64,000 bases of DNA from Halocaridina rubra (taxonomy: Eukaryota > Arthropoda > Malacostraca > Decapoda > Atyidae): positions 1-64,000 of the forward strand of contig JAXCGZ010021013.1 of assembly GCA_037179515.1 (NCBI GenBank), written 5' to 3'. The translations under genes and the position numbers were made by a program. Below are positions 12,229 to 31,490 of the stretch, in pieces (within the stretch, counting starts at the first letter, position 1; each line of letters begins with the position of its first letter). Under the pieces are notes generated by a model that ran no database searches, was not told the DNA's origin, and saw only the letters and a program-made list of their open reading frames with translations.

Positions 12229-12724
12229 GATTATCTGCTATATTAGGCCTAATGAATCATTATGTCGACATGCACACAAAATATGTAGGTCAACTTCCTT
12301 ATAATTATACACGAAAGTAACGGTACATATATAGTAACCTAAAGAAATAAATCATGAATACATAATTTAAAACAATACAGCAAATGACCGTAAGTACACA
12401 GTTTCTTTATTACTAGGTTAGTACAGTGTAACTTACGTTGAATAAAACATAAATGCTCAAAATATCAAACTGGTGAACCTTCGTGAAGTGGGCCAAGGAA
12501 AAACAAGGCTTTAAGAGCGGCTGGAAGAAAATTCTGGTGTCAGAGGAGGGACTGAACAGATAATCCCTCTCTCTCGATTTATAATTAAGAGTTGCGAGAT
12601 GAGAAATTCTGACAACATCGATAACTGATTTAAAAGGATACTGTTCCATTCCTGGCACACACATCTAATGACTTCACTGATGCCGTTAAGAATGCAATAA
12701 CGCAAAGCTAAACAAATATACATC

Positions 12725-12725
<1 letters not shown>

Positions 12726-12815
<90 letters not shown>
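12726..12815. repeat. (GA)n microsatellite
   Basis: Pure GA run. Confidence 0.95.
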
Positions 12816-12817
<2 letters not shown>

Positions 12818-13100
12818 CGGAGGTCAGATTAAGTGTGCAAGAAAATGCATTGAGGTCACAGATAACTCCCAAAAATGGGTGACATTGTATCATTTGTAAC
12901 GTTATCTCAATATAAACAAAAGATAAGATGTGTAAACGTAAAAATAAGCAATAAACAGAGGTAAATAAATAACTAATATATAGCTAAATGTACAAATAGT
13001 TACATATATTATATGAGTTTTAAGTCCTTTATTTTTACCATTGCATTAAATTTTTACTAAAAAGTTAGGTAGTGACGGTGGTACGATTTTATATAAAACT

Positions 13101-13104
<4 letters not shown>

Positions 13105-13186
<82 letters not shown>

Positions 13187-13187
13187 A
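13105..13187. repeat. (GA)n microsatellite
   Basis: GA run with one GGA break near 13168. Confidence 0.95.
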
Positions 13188-13400
13188 TGTTACCTCATTC
13201 AAACTTTCCAAAACTCATGGTCACTGGATAAAAATATGGCGCTAAATGTCACGTTTTCTGTTACAACAGAAAACGGGATATTCAAAAGTTGAAAGTAAAC
13301 AATACTAAAAAATATTTATGACTTTTAAAACATTAATTCTCTGATATCATATGTGATTATTTTTTAGAATATCTTACTTAGAAATATTCACATTTTAATG

Positions 13401-13438
<38 letters not shown>
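13401..13438. repeat. (AAT)n microsatellite
   Basis: About 12 AAT units. Confidence 0.93.
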
Positions 13439-13439
<1 letters not shown>

Positions 13440-13826
13440 TTACTAAATGCATATAATCAATGATATTGGAAATACTCTATTGACCATTAAAAATCCGCTA
13501 GACACCTAAAATTTCTCCCCATAAAATATATGGAAACAATTTTGAAATAAACCTTATCAACCTATTCATAAACATGAGTTCTAATATATATATTATTTTC
13601 ATCAATGTACAATGAGCTAAGAGGAGTGAACGAAGTATGTAGGCCTCTGGTCAAGGTGTGCTTCGACTCGACCACCCCATTACAAGGGAAATGCGGGTAT
13701 TGTACATGTATGTGTGTACAATGTGCTTTAAATAGTATTAGGAAAAGTTTAAACTGTACATCACTGAATATCAACTTTCACTTGCATCGCCTCTTACCCC
13801 TTTCACTTTCTCTGGCCTACATAATA

Positions 13827-13859
<33 letters not shown>

Positions 13860-13968
13860 CTCTGCTTGTATAAACATTTGGGATTATATCTCCAAACACT
13901 GAAGAAAGACACCTCAAATAATTGAAAACAGAAAATCCAACTATTTGATAAAGGAAAATAATCCATGT

Positions 13969-14104
13969 AGTATGTGTCACTACTAGTCCCCATAATGGGG
14001 ATGGGCACAGTATGGTTGGGGAATACATGCCGGACGCCCTCCCTATCGTCCAACGCCTGTCAATGCTAGAGTCGAGAACGCTGACCATTCAGATAGCATA
14101 GTCC
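13969..14104 (-). mobile_element. SINE-A copy
   Basis: On the + strand: GTGTCACTACTAGTCCCCAT, GGGGATGGGCACAG, GGACGCCCTCCCTATCG, then a diverged head. Confidence 0.75.
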
Positions 14105-14224
14105 CCAAATGTTTGAAAAAGGCATTCCTCTAAAATTTTTAGAGAAACTTTATATGTTTGCAAAAAGATTTCCTGAAGTTTGAGAGTGGTCCCCTAAGCG
14201 TGCAGGAAAAGAACACAACATATA

Positions 14225-14600
14225 ATGGGAAAACCCAATGCTTGATACACAAAACACCTAACACTTAGGAAAACTAAAAATATGATAATAGGAAACATAA
14301 CACCTGATATAAGAAACACTTTATGCTGGGAAAGAAACTAAACATATAATAGGATACATAACGCCTGATACAAGGAACACTCAATGCTTGTGAACAGAGC
14401 TCAACGTATCATTAGAAAACTCTAATACTTCCTACAAGCAACACATTCTGCATGAGAAAAGAACCTATAATGTTTCCTAAAAGGAACCCTTCACGTATTA
14501 GAAATGAACCCGAACATATAAAAAAGAAAACCAACTATACGAGAAGAAAACCCATAAAGAACCTTAAATGCTTCATAAGAACGATGCCATCCTTTAGTTA
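14225..14600 (+). repeat. Degenerate minisatellite 2 (~60-bp unit)
   Basis: Repeating GATACAAGGAACACTCAATG, CTTGGGAAAGAA, AACATATAATAGGAAA-type segments, about six diverged units. Confidence 0.72.
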
Positions 14601-14699
14601 AAGGACCATCCTAACTTCTGGAAAAAGAACTCTATGGTTAGAAAGAGGAATACATAAAGCTCTTGCATGGAGTCCAGTGCTTTCACATCCATCGCAGTT

Positions 14700-14872
14700 G
14701 TAGTTGTAAGAGGGGTGGTGGAGTCAAAGCACACATTCAACAGAAGTAAATAACTCAATTACTCCATTTAGCTCCAATGGGATAACAGTCAGCCACAATT
14801 CCCCAACACCATACTGCTGGGGTCATCCACAGGCTAACTGGGCAAGGATTTTCTGCCGTGAGACCTGACAGC
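14700..14872 (-). mobile_element. Dispersed repeat C copy
   Basis: GGTGGTGGAGTCAAAGCACA, CATTCAACAG, then CCACAATTCCCCAACACC and GGTCATCCACAGGCTAAC. Confidence 0.65.
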
Positions 14873-15848
14873 CACAGCTGGTATATCACCCCCGCTTCAT
14901 CTCGTGGCTACACCCCTTCCTGCAACTAACCAATGCTTTCAGAAACAGCATTTGAAGTTAGTGTCTCAAAAAATCAATTTGAGGATATCATTGTACAGTA
15001 TATCCAATTTTCCAGCATTCACTCATCATTTCAAACCTTTAAATAAAGAGTGATTCGGGCAATATCATCATTAACTGGAAATTTATTAGAATTTTTTTTT
15101 TTTAGTGTTTAATAACTCACAAATAAAAGCATACTGATAATCTGCAGGTAATATCACTAATTGACACAGAGATTATATGAATAAATAAAAGAAGCTCATC
15201 AGGCCATATAGTTCTTCATGTGTTTCTCTGAAGTCTAGCATTGTAACATAATAAAAGCTACAATAATATTCATAATGAGACAAAAAACATAATAGTGTTA
15301 TTACTAATTAACACATCAAAGCCAATCACATGAAAAGTTCATCTGAAACTTAGGGCATAATGTATATACATCAAACCACAATTTAAATGAAAAAATAAGA
15401 TATTAATAATGGAGGTCTTATGCAATACTCTATGAAATGCTGCAAAAGAGGAGGTTGGCTATGCACAGTGCATATGTGTTGCATTCTACAAAGGAGGTCA
15501 GGTCATCCAGAAAAAGCTGAGCTAATATTAGGAGAATTATTTTTGTAGGACCTCTATGCAAAACAAGAGATCATAAGAAAGCATATTACGACAAACTGAT
15601 TCCCAAAATAACTTCAATTCCCTTTAACAAAACCAGCCTCTGATTGTACCATATATTTGTCCTTGAAAGCAGCAGTAATATTCTATCATCAAAATGAAAG
15701 TGCAATGCATCGTTTTATGTCTATTAATTCACTGCACAACCGCAACCCCCATCGATAGAATCATTTGAATTACCAAAATACTCTATTGTGTCCTTCAAAA
15801 TTTTTTATGCTCTTAGTTAAAGATATGATTCGTATATTCTCTTCCAGC
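14873..15848. other. Gene-free stretch
   Basis: AT-rich with stops in all frames; no repeat family recognised. Confidence 0.5.
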
Positions 15849-15957
15849 CTACCGCGGGATATTAGGAACACCATCCAGCCTAAATTCATCCGCTCCAGCC
15901 TGTAAGTGTTCACTCTGTTCAAATGGGGATGAACAGTGACACATAATGAAAAACAAC
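15849..15957 (+). mobile_element. SINE-A fragment
   Basis: TACCGCGGGATATTAGGAAC, CACCATCCAGCC, CCGCTCCAGCCTGTAAGTG and a GGGGATGAACAGTGACAC tail. Confidence 0.78.
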
Positions 15958-16121
15958 TTGATCACGAGCAGGGAGATAGCAATGGGTAACAAAGAAGCCA
16001 CATGTAATATGTAATAAAGAAAGTAAATTGCATCATACAAACAAGATATGATCACAAAGTCACTATAAATTTAATACACTGAATTGGAGAATCAGTTTTC
16101 TTTTTCAGTTTTTACAATTGA

Positions 16122-16395
16122 TCCCCTTTTGAATGGAGCTGGACACAAGTGAAGCTAAGAGATTAAGGCGAGATGCCATTCCTAAGAACCTGCGGTGGGA
16201 TCGAACTAGTATATCAGGCTTGTTACTTTCCAACGTGCGTGCTCTACCAGTGAGCTATCGCGGTGGGATCGAACTAGTATGTCAGGCTTGTTACTTCCCA
16301 ATATGCGTGCTCTACCAGAGAGCTATCGTGGTGGGATCGAACTAGTATGTCAGGCTTGTTACTTCCTAACATATGTGCTCTACCAGTGAGCTACT
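16122..16395 (-). mobile_element. SINE-A copy with a triplicated tRNA-like head
   Basis: The body lies at 16122-16191. The tRNA-derived head, on the + strand GCGGTGGGATCGAACTAGTA through GCTCTACCAGTGAGCTATC, is repeated three times with 68-bp period (16192-16259, 16260-16327, 16328-16395). Each unit has an A-box-like and a B-box-like sequence. Confidence 0.85.
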
Positions 16396-16692
16396 GCACC
16401 TCAAATTGGAGAATCAGTATATTGTGCTATCTGTAAATATTAAATTACAAACAGGAACTCTTACTACTAAAACAAAAAAGATAAAAAAGAAATCCATATG
16501 TATAAGAACAAGCAAGAAATACAATTCAATTGTAGTATCACCTAATATTATTAAATGTAACAATATAATAAACAATCATGTCCTCAAATACAGAGGTGTA
16601 TTTTATGTATACAATGTATACAATGTAATAAGTATTTTCTGTACAGTATTAGGCCTCTAAATCATAAAATATTCTACTTTTAATAGATTGGT

Positions 16693-16852
16693 GTTTTGGA
16701 CGACCACAGTAGCTTACAGGCTCAAACACTTGACTTTAGAAGTGACAGTCCATGCTCAAGCCTCAGCAGGGCGTTAGGAAGAGCATCAAACTTTAATTCC
16801 ATAGCTCTAATCCGTGTTCACCCTCATAATGAGGATAATTAGTAACACAAAA
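16693..16852 (+). mobile_element. SINE-A copy
   Basis: Head GACCACAGTAGCTTACAGG, GCGTTAGGAAGAGCATC, then CCGTGTTCACCCTCATAATG and a TAATTAGTAACACAAAA tail. Confidence 0.8.
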
Positions 16853-17105
16853 ACGCTAACAACAGTTGGCTTTTTAATGAAAGACAATACGTGGCATATC
16901 TAATTACTAGAATCGAGTTTTAAAATCAATAAAATTATGCAGATATTTGCCTAAAATAATAGTTTTAATTTTGGAAAAATTGATCAAAAGTTACTCAAAG
17001 AACAACGAGAGGTTAGTCTAAAATTGCTCTAGAACAACGAGAAATTGGTTAAAATAAAATTTTTAAATATGCAGACCATTTATGAGATGAAAATGTGATC
17101 ATTGC

Positions 17106-17290
17106 AGCAAGGTGGTAGTTCGCGATCTTGGGTTGTCAGGTTAAGGGTTCGCTGTCCGCCACAGTCTGAGGTTAAAGGGGCATTCACTCAGGGTAACAAT
17201 CACACCTGCCAAAACCAAAGTCCTTTGCAAGAGGGCACCATCCTTGCCCTTAGTCGAAAAGGGATTCCTAGACATACAACGAATCACATT
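17106..17290 (+). mobile_element. SINE-B copy
   Basis: Head GGTGGTAGTTCGCGATCTTG, B-box-like GGTTAAGGGTTCGCTG, CATTCACTCAGGGTAACAAT, CAAAACCAAAGTCCTTTGC and CCCTTAGTCGAAAAGGGATT. This is a second tRNA-headed family, unrelated in body to SINE-A. Confidence 0.83.
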
Positions 17291-17403
17291 TATGAGAAAA
17301 AACAGACATATGTGAAGTACAAGACTGTACATGATTTTAATGAGACATGAGCAAAAAATTTCATATATATGCTGTGATAAAATCATGTAAACTTAAAATA
17401 AAA

Positions 17404-17498
17404 GAGTAACTCCAAAGAGCTCTAAGATACAAGACAAGCCACCTAACCTAATAATTTACCGAGTTATTTAATTTTACATAAAGGTTTGGGGGTTACTC
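17404..17498. mobile_element. GAGTAACCCC MITE copy
   Basis: Starts GAGTAACTCC, contains CACCTAACCTAATAATTTAC and GTTATTTAATTTTACAT, and ends GGGGGTTACTC. Confidence 0.75.
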
Positions 17499-17499
17499 A

Positions 17500-18409
17500 A
17501 TCTTTAGATCTTGGTAATTTTTATGGTATCAAAGCTCTCATGAAATTACACATTACGTTTCTCCCCTTATCAACTTCATTTATCAAAGAATATAATAGAA
17601 AATGAGAATTTTGAAGCACTAATAATCCTCTACTTAGAATGTGTGTCCACCCCAGTCATAAGCAGTTAGCCTCAGAGAAGTTAGGTCACATTTATGTAAT
17701 GTCTTTAATATCTGCAATATTCACAATGGAGAATACTTCGCTGGGCATTCAAGCTAAAGTAAGACAACACTTCTCTTACTCCGAAAACAAAGAGTGGGGG
17801 AAGGTTGAAATTCCTGTATATAAAAGGGTTACCACTCTCTAGTCAATTTAAATCACAATTAATTACTAATCTTTGTGACTCTAAGAAGCGAGAATATACG
17901 GCATATTACATGTTAAGTACTGTACATTTAATTACATGAACATTTAAGTGTTGTTATAAGACTTAAAATATGGCACCTGTAATTTATCCAAAAATTCACA
18001 AAACAGGGAAAATCTAAATGTACAAGTGAGCCCTTTAAACAGCCGAAATTAAAAAAATAAAATATTGAACTAAGACCCACAAATACAAAACTCAAAGACT
18101 GTGTAACCTGTCAGTCATTCACAAAATATTAAAGATATAGCACATATTAAGACTATCAAGCAATCCTTTGTTCCATGAAATGGTCAGTACCATATGCAAT
18201 CCTATTGGAAATTCATAAATATGTCTAGGAAAAGTGCAACAATGACATTACTCTTCTTTGAATGAAGAAACATTCTGATCACAGTCAAAAACTGTCATAT
18301 TACAACAAAAAATTCTAATGTCACTCTAAAATTAACAATATTTACATGTAAATTCCAAAATATGACAAGTCTCTCTCTTAAGACGACTGAAAAATGACCC
18401 AAACAGATA
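17500..18409. other. Gene-free stretch
   Basis: No coding sequence or recognised repeat. Confidence 0.5.
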
Positions 18410-18605
18410 TGTGATTGGCTTTACGTCACGGACTCCCTTTTCTATTAAGGGTTTAGGATGGTGCTTTCTTGCGAAGGACTTTGTTTTTGGCAGATGCGAT
18501 TGTTACCCTGAGTGAATACCTTTCCTAATCCTCAGACCGTGGTGGACTGCAAACCCATGACCTGATGACTCAAAGTTGCAAGCACTACCAGTTTGCCATG
18601 GCAAC
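18410..18605 (-). mobile_element. SINE-B copy
   Basis: TTTACGTCACGGACTCCCTT, GGTGCTTTCTTGCGAAGG, TTGTTACCCTGAGTGAATAC and CAAACCCATGACCTGATGAC (complement of the family consensus). Confidence 0.84.
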
Positions 18606-18627
18606 CACTCCCACAAAAGACAAAGAT

Positions 18628-18743
18628 GAGTTACCCCTAAAACCCTATGTTAAGTTAAATAACCCCATAAATGATTAGGTTAGGTTATGTAAGATGACTT
18701 GCATTGTAAATATATTTAACCTTTGCATACCCTGGGGTTACTC
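18628..18743. mobile_element. GAGTAACCCC MITE copy
   Basis: Starts GAGTTACCCC, ends CCCTGGGGTTACTC, with GATTAGGTTAGGTTATG inside (the TTAGG-type core in reverse orientation). Confidence 0.8.
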
Positions 18744-19089
18744 CTCTATACGAAAATTGCTCTTTTTCAATATGAGATTACTATCTCAGATACACCTTTG
18801 GCAAACATCCTTAATTCACTGGCACATCACCTTTAGTAATGACAGTTGCGTTATGTAGCCGAGACAAATGTCACAGTGCGAAAGAAAATGCAGTTTCAAC
18901 ACCGATTAAAGTGAGCTTATATACGACTGTAAATGACATTTGACAAGTCAAAAAACAGTACTGTATTTGTGTTTCACAGCTATAACAAATAAACTGAAAA
19001 TCGAGTACAGTATTAGTAGAATTTTTTAGTACTTTCCTATCCTAGACAGCCAGTTCTTATAGTAAAGGATTAACATAGTTAAAAGTTTT

Positions 19090-19090
<1 letters not shown>

Positions 19091-19165
<75 letters not shown>
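19091..19165. repeat. (TA)n microsatellite
   Basis: Pure TA run. Confidence 0.95.
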
Positions 19166-19171
<6 letters not shown>

Positions 19172-19224
19172 CTTTTGATAATAGGAGAGTACCAAATTCC
19201 TCAAAATTCTTAAATATTAAGGAT

Positions 19225-19285
19225 TTATCATACATATACAATCCCTTTTGTAAGGGGGTGGCCGAGTCAAAGATATTCACATTCT
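19225..19285 (-). mobile_element. Dispersed repeat C fragment
   Basis: CCCTTTTGTAAGGGGGTGGC, CGAGTCAAAGATATTCAC. Confidence 0.65.
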
Positions 19286-19355
19286 TTAATCAAAATAATG
19301 CTAATATAAAAATAACCATATTACAATCTTCGCATAAAGACTAGCTTTGACTGTA

Positions 19356-19559
19356 GTAAAGAAGATTAACCCCAAGGTACTCTTAAGGTTATTTTTGTGT
19401 ACAAAGCAAGTCACCTAACCAAATAATTTACTTGGTTCTTTAACTTTGCTCAATTAGTAAAGTTGAATAACCAAGTAAATTATCTGGTTACAGTAGTTAA
19501 GGTGATATGACTTATAAACATGAATAATTCTAGAGCACCCTGGGGTTACTCTTCTTTAC
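19356..19559. mobile_element. GAGTAACCCC MITE, full foldback copy
   Basis: Ends GTAAAGAAGATTAACCCC and, in reverse, GTAAAGAAGAGTAACCCC. The whole 204 bp folds on itself, including the ACCTAACCAAATAATTTAC segment and its complement. Best-preserved termini of this family in the window. Confidence 0.85.
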
Positions 19560-19623
19560 TGAAGCCAAAACGAGTCATTTACAATCCGACCTCTCCTCAT
19601 AACAAAGGCCTTACTTGGATTAG

Positions 19624-19733
19624 GTAAAGATTAGCAACCTCATTATATTAAATAACTATGTAAACTGCTAGATTAAGTTAGGTTAATACATTTTAAGTTG
19701 TTGTGCAATGTACAAAGGGTCACTAATCTTTAC
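19624..19733. mobile_element. GAGTAACCCC MITE copy (diverged)
   Basis: Starts GTAAAGATTAGCAACC and ends GTCACTAATCTTTAC, an 8-bp perfect terminal inverted pair (GTAAAGAT/ATCTTTAC), with AAGTTAGGTTAATAC inside. Confidence 0.7.
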
Positions 19734-20071
19734 TTAAACCTTTTATTTGATGGGATAAGTTCGTAGCTCTCACTGATACATTATCTACAGTAATTATATT
19801 TACTGTTGTCAGCAAATATAATACTGTAATAAACAGAACAATTGCAAACATCTTAAAGTAAAAAAAAAAATTTACTAACTTTTTTTTAACAAATTTATAC
19901 TGTGTCCTTTGTTCTGAAACTATACTTTCATTTATTACGAAAAAAAAAATACTGATTAAAGAAAAATTGTATACGTGTAGAAGCATAAAACACGTTTTAT
20001 ATGACAAAGAAAATGTTAACCAACCTAACCAAACACTGTTCATGTTTGGTTTAATACTTCTTTCTCCATTT

Positions 20072-20150
20072 TTTTATGAGTGTGACACAGGTATGAATAA
20101 AAAGAATTACCCTCATTGGACCAGGGCACGAAAAATATTGAGACCAAGAC
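20072..20150 (-). mobile_element. SINE-D/E tail fragment
   Basis: TTTTTTATGAGTGTGACACA, CCCTCATTGGACCAGGGCAC: shared 3' tail. Confidence 0.65.
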
Positions 20151-20379
20151 AAAGTAGACTTTACAAAAATTTCTTTTTCAAAATCGTCTCAGATATATAT
20201 ACTTTTATTAAAAATTATTTACATTTTAAGAAGATATTGTATCAGTGTAGAATTATGTAGCAAAACAAAGATGAGCTTCAAAATATTAACCAACCTAACC
20301 AGGGACTGTAAATATTTATTTCATTATATGTTTATATATTTAAGCATATATCTTGGTCATGGCAATTCTGAAGTGTCAT

Positions 20380-21025
20380 AATGTTAGTAAAAACACCGCG
20401 TGTTACGATACGTTCTATAATGGGAACGTACTTAAGAGAACGTACAGTGTCACTTGAACAAAACAAAGCGAATGACAAAGAGACAAAGACAGTTTCAAAA
20501 TTGAACTAATCTTCATGAAAGTGACACGCTGACAACGTATGTCAGAATGAATAGTTAGTAAAAACAGTACTCAATACACACGAAAATTAACGAAATAAAA
20601 CGAAGGTCAGCCAAGAAAAACGAACAAATGCATATAACAAAGAATTAAAATGAACTAGTCTTTGACCTCAGGACAATGACCTCACCTAATGATATGCGAA
20701 CGAGGTCATTCGATCCCGTTTAAAATGGCACAGACACTCCAATCTGTCAAATTGACATACGAAATTTGACAGAAAATTACGAAAACGAGGACCACGAACT
20801 CGTTTTTAACAATGAAATCAGATTCTTACATTTCGTGACAATAAGAAAAACGAGTAATAAACAAATGAACACGTTCGTACTCATTCAAAATGGCACTAAC
20901 AAGTACTCCATCCTCATAAAATAACAGAGAAATTGGCATAAAATTACGAAATTTTACTTACCTCGTTCTCTCTCCCTCTCAGCGGCGAGATTCGGACTGA
21001 TGCGCAGATCTTCTGCGCATCTTTT
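20380..21025. other. CpG-containing ACGAA-rich block upstream of Rab21
   Basis: Repeated ACGAAA/ACGAAT words, a diverged duplication (AAAATGGCAC.. at about 20723 and 20888) and a hairpin GATGCGCAGA-TCT-TCTGCGCATC at 20999-21021 followed by TTTTT. No gene recognised; it may be a repeat or regulatory region. Confidence 0.4.
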
Positions 21026-22177
<1,152 letters not shown>

Positions 22178-22559
22178 TAAAATTATGTGTTTCCTTTTAA
22201 TACAATATTGAATATCATTATACGAAATCGTCGTAGATAAGGCATAAAAAAAATATCCGCCCACTACAATCTAATACGAATATTCAGTTTTAATATTTCT
22301 TACTCAACTTAAAAGTCTAAGGGAATTTTTATAAATAATGCTTTAATTACTAAATAATTCATAATTTTCCTTTATTTTTGACATTAGTTTATTATTTTTT
22401 TTATGAAAATAGTTTCTCGCTTGACCCTTCTATCATGAGATTTCTTGTGTTTACATTTTAGTCGTAGCAGAAGAGGACCCGAAATCTCAACTTTTCCTCT
22501 GTACACGTGATATATTTTGTAAAATTGGGGTTAACTTTTGTCTTGATTACTAGAAAACC

Positions 22560-28809
<6,250 letters not shown>

Positions 28810-29014
28810 TGAACCAAAGATGTGCGCTTTTGAGCAGATCGTTTATGATACCTGCTAGCTTTATTATTTATGTTAATGACAAATCATGAGAAATTTATTT
28901 GCTTACAGAAAGCCACTTTTGTACAGTAATGTTTAAGCATATTGCAATGATAATTTTACGGTTTTTTCTTTTTGAAGATATGCTAAAGTATATTTTACAT
29001 TGATGAATCTTTGT

Positions 29015-29020
29015 AATAAA
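29015..29020 (+). terminator. Rab21: Candidate poly(A) signal of Rab21
   Basis: AATAAA lies 206 nt after the Rab21 stop codon in AT-rich 3' flank, with T/GT-rich sequence following (29038-29110). It is the first canonical hexamer downstream. Confidence 0.6.
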
Positions 29021-29104
29021 AGCTGCTATGAGAAGAGCATTGGTTGATATGCAGTTATTTATGGATGTAAGAATTAAAGGATATACCATTACATACATTG
29101 TCAT

Positions 29105-31324
29105 GCTCTTAAATATTCTGTTTTGTCAGTAATGAACAGTGCTGATCTGAATGTTAATATTCCTATTTTTTCAGTACCTTCACTGGATGAGATACAGACA
29201 GTAGGTGCTCTAAGAGCCAGGTTACTGAGTAAAAAGTTATTTAATAATACAGATATCTTCCACTAATACACGCTATTAAATATTTCACAACTTTAAAAGG
29301 AAAATAAAAATATTTGTATCTATAAGCTCCGGATTTGTCAGTTTCTATCTGTATTGCTATAACTATCAATACTGTACATTATTGAAACTAGTGTTTTTCT
29401 TTTAGCTGATGCCAGCCACTTCCTGCTGAAACCAGTAGGGTGGCCACAGGCAAACAATAACAGGAGGCAGAGAGGCATTATCATTTCTTGCCCATTATCA
29501 CGTCTATCAGTTTTTGTGTAGGAAAAAATTCCAGAGATGGGATTCCCAAACCTTCACTCCTCTATTCCTTTTAGTCGGTTTCTTTGACGCGGCAATATTT
29601 ACTCATTTCCGGTTGCATATTGATAAAAAAAAAAACATTTGCTCACCCTGAGTCTGAAGTAACTCTCCACTCTTTGTACTTGCCTTCAGTAGCATTCTGT
29701 CTTATTCTTTAATTAACCTCCAGTAGAATGTAAGGAAGATCCTCTTGTGTATGAAATATCCAAGAGATGTTATTGATATATTTTGTGTATAAATTTATAT
29801 ATATCGTAGGTAGTCGGTTATGCCCGAGTTCTCCAGTGAGCAGCTGAGGACATCTCTTCTTTTTAACATTTACTATAAGTGCATGTAAAAGAAGTTCATT
29901 TATCAGTTTAACATAATATACAAGGTGATGCAAGTAATATGACCATACCTTTCCTTTTCAACTCAAGTTATTAATTGCGATAGTTTAATAGGCTCGCAAT
30001 ATAGATCAGCTGTATGGAACATGGTTTCATTTCAGTTGAGAGAGTAGTATAAACTGATACATTCATGTTGTTGATTTTGATGATTAATACGGATGGCATT
30101 GCAAAAAGATGATTTTGTAATTTACTTAGGATGCTTAGCTGTACAGGTTTTTATACAGGGATAGAAAGCTATTAGAAAATAATTAATTTGAGATGGGGTA
30201 GCCGGAAGATTTGCCTTGCCACGAAAAACAAAAAAAAATTAAAATATGAATATTCAGGTCGTATTGATATAAGTGTTGGCATAATTAAATTGAAATGCTT
30301 AGACTTCAACATCAATTAATGTACAAAGCACTTAAAGTATATTTGTTTCATCTGTTTAGTCTCCTAACTTAACAATCTGGTGCTTTTAGGTTTTTCTACA
30401 AATTAGTCCTTCATTATTGTTAATGCAAACATTATCCGTATTTTATAATAGGAAAGGAAAATCTATGCGAGGAAGTACCCCAGAGTGTAGGATCTTGGTT
30501 AATCTTCTTTTTATACATTTCATATTAGTGTTGTTTGTCATGTAGAATAGCTTCATCTGCATGATGCTATTTAAAGAGCACAATGATAATGTTTAAAAAA
30601 TACATATGTTGTCTTGAATTGTAAAATTATTCTGCAGATGTGTCCTGTTACACAGATTAATAGCTATTAGTCTACAGTATGTCTTAAATGTATTGCTCCT
30701 TTTACACTGTTACGTACGAGTATCTATCATTGATATAACTCGTGGGGATGTCTCTGCTCTTAATTTTTTTAAGTAAACATCTGCTTTAAATTCGGGAGCA
30801 CCGTATTTCCTATAGACTTGTTCATAAATTGATACTCCCTCTCATGTGCTAATTAAAGGAATATTTACGCTATGTTATATATGTCATATGGGCTTGATTC
30901 TTTTTGTTAGTTTATAATTTGCTATTGATGTTATATTCATTTGGATACTCTCTCCATTTATTTACACGCTTGCAATCAGAGGAGCTTGTTATTAATGCAA
31001 GCTAGCTTCGTATTTATATACATGATTTAAATTATTTCTGTTAAGCTATGTCTGCAGCATAATGTTTGACTTAAGGATTGATTGAGGTATGTTTGGCTTA
31101 CGGGAAGTGCGTGTACTTCTACTTGGCCACCTTTGCTATCAGATTATGGCCATTGCGTATGTGTATGCTATGTAGTCAGGTCTGTTTTACTACATTGAAT
31201 GAATGTCTAATGTCTGGTTCATGGGGTAATCAGTATTTTCCAAATGGGGATAGTTGAAGTTAATGTATTGCTTCCCCCATTGTTATCAAATTTTACTAAT
31301 TATCTGGGACTCCAACATCAAAAG
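29105..31324. other. Gene-free stretch downstream of Rab21
   Basis: AT-rich with stops in all frames; no repeat family recognised. Confidence 0.5.
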
Positions 31325-31490
31325 GGGGGAGTTCCTTGGTTGAGCATGCAAGTTGGGAAGTGACGAGCCTGATATTCATGAGTTTGATCCCACCATGGGG
31401 TGTTAGGAAGGGCATCCAGCCTCAGACCCTCAGCTCCACCCTGTTTGTGTCCACCCTCTTTTGAATGGGGAATACTTGTGAAACATAGAG
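31325..31490 (+). mobile_element. SINE-A copy
   Basis: Head with GAGTTTGATCCCACCATGG, then GTTAGGAAGGGCATCCAGCC, TGTTTGTGTCCACCCTC and an ACTTGTGAAACA tail. Confidence 0.85.

Noticed and set aside
13605..13925. 106-codon open frame on the + strand
   Set aside because: Overlaps (CT)n/(CA)n repeats and lacks any conserved motif.
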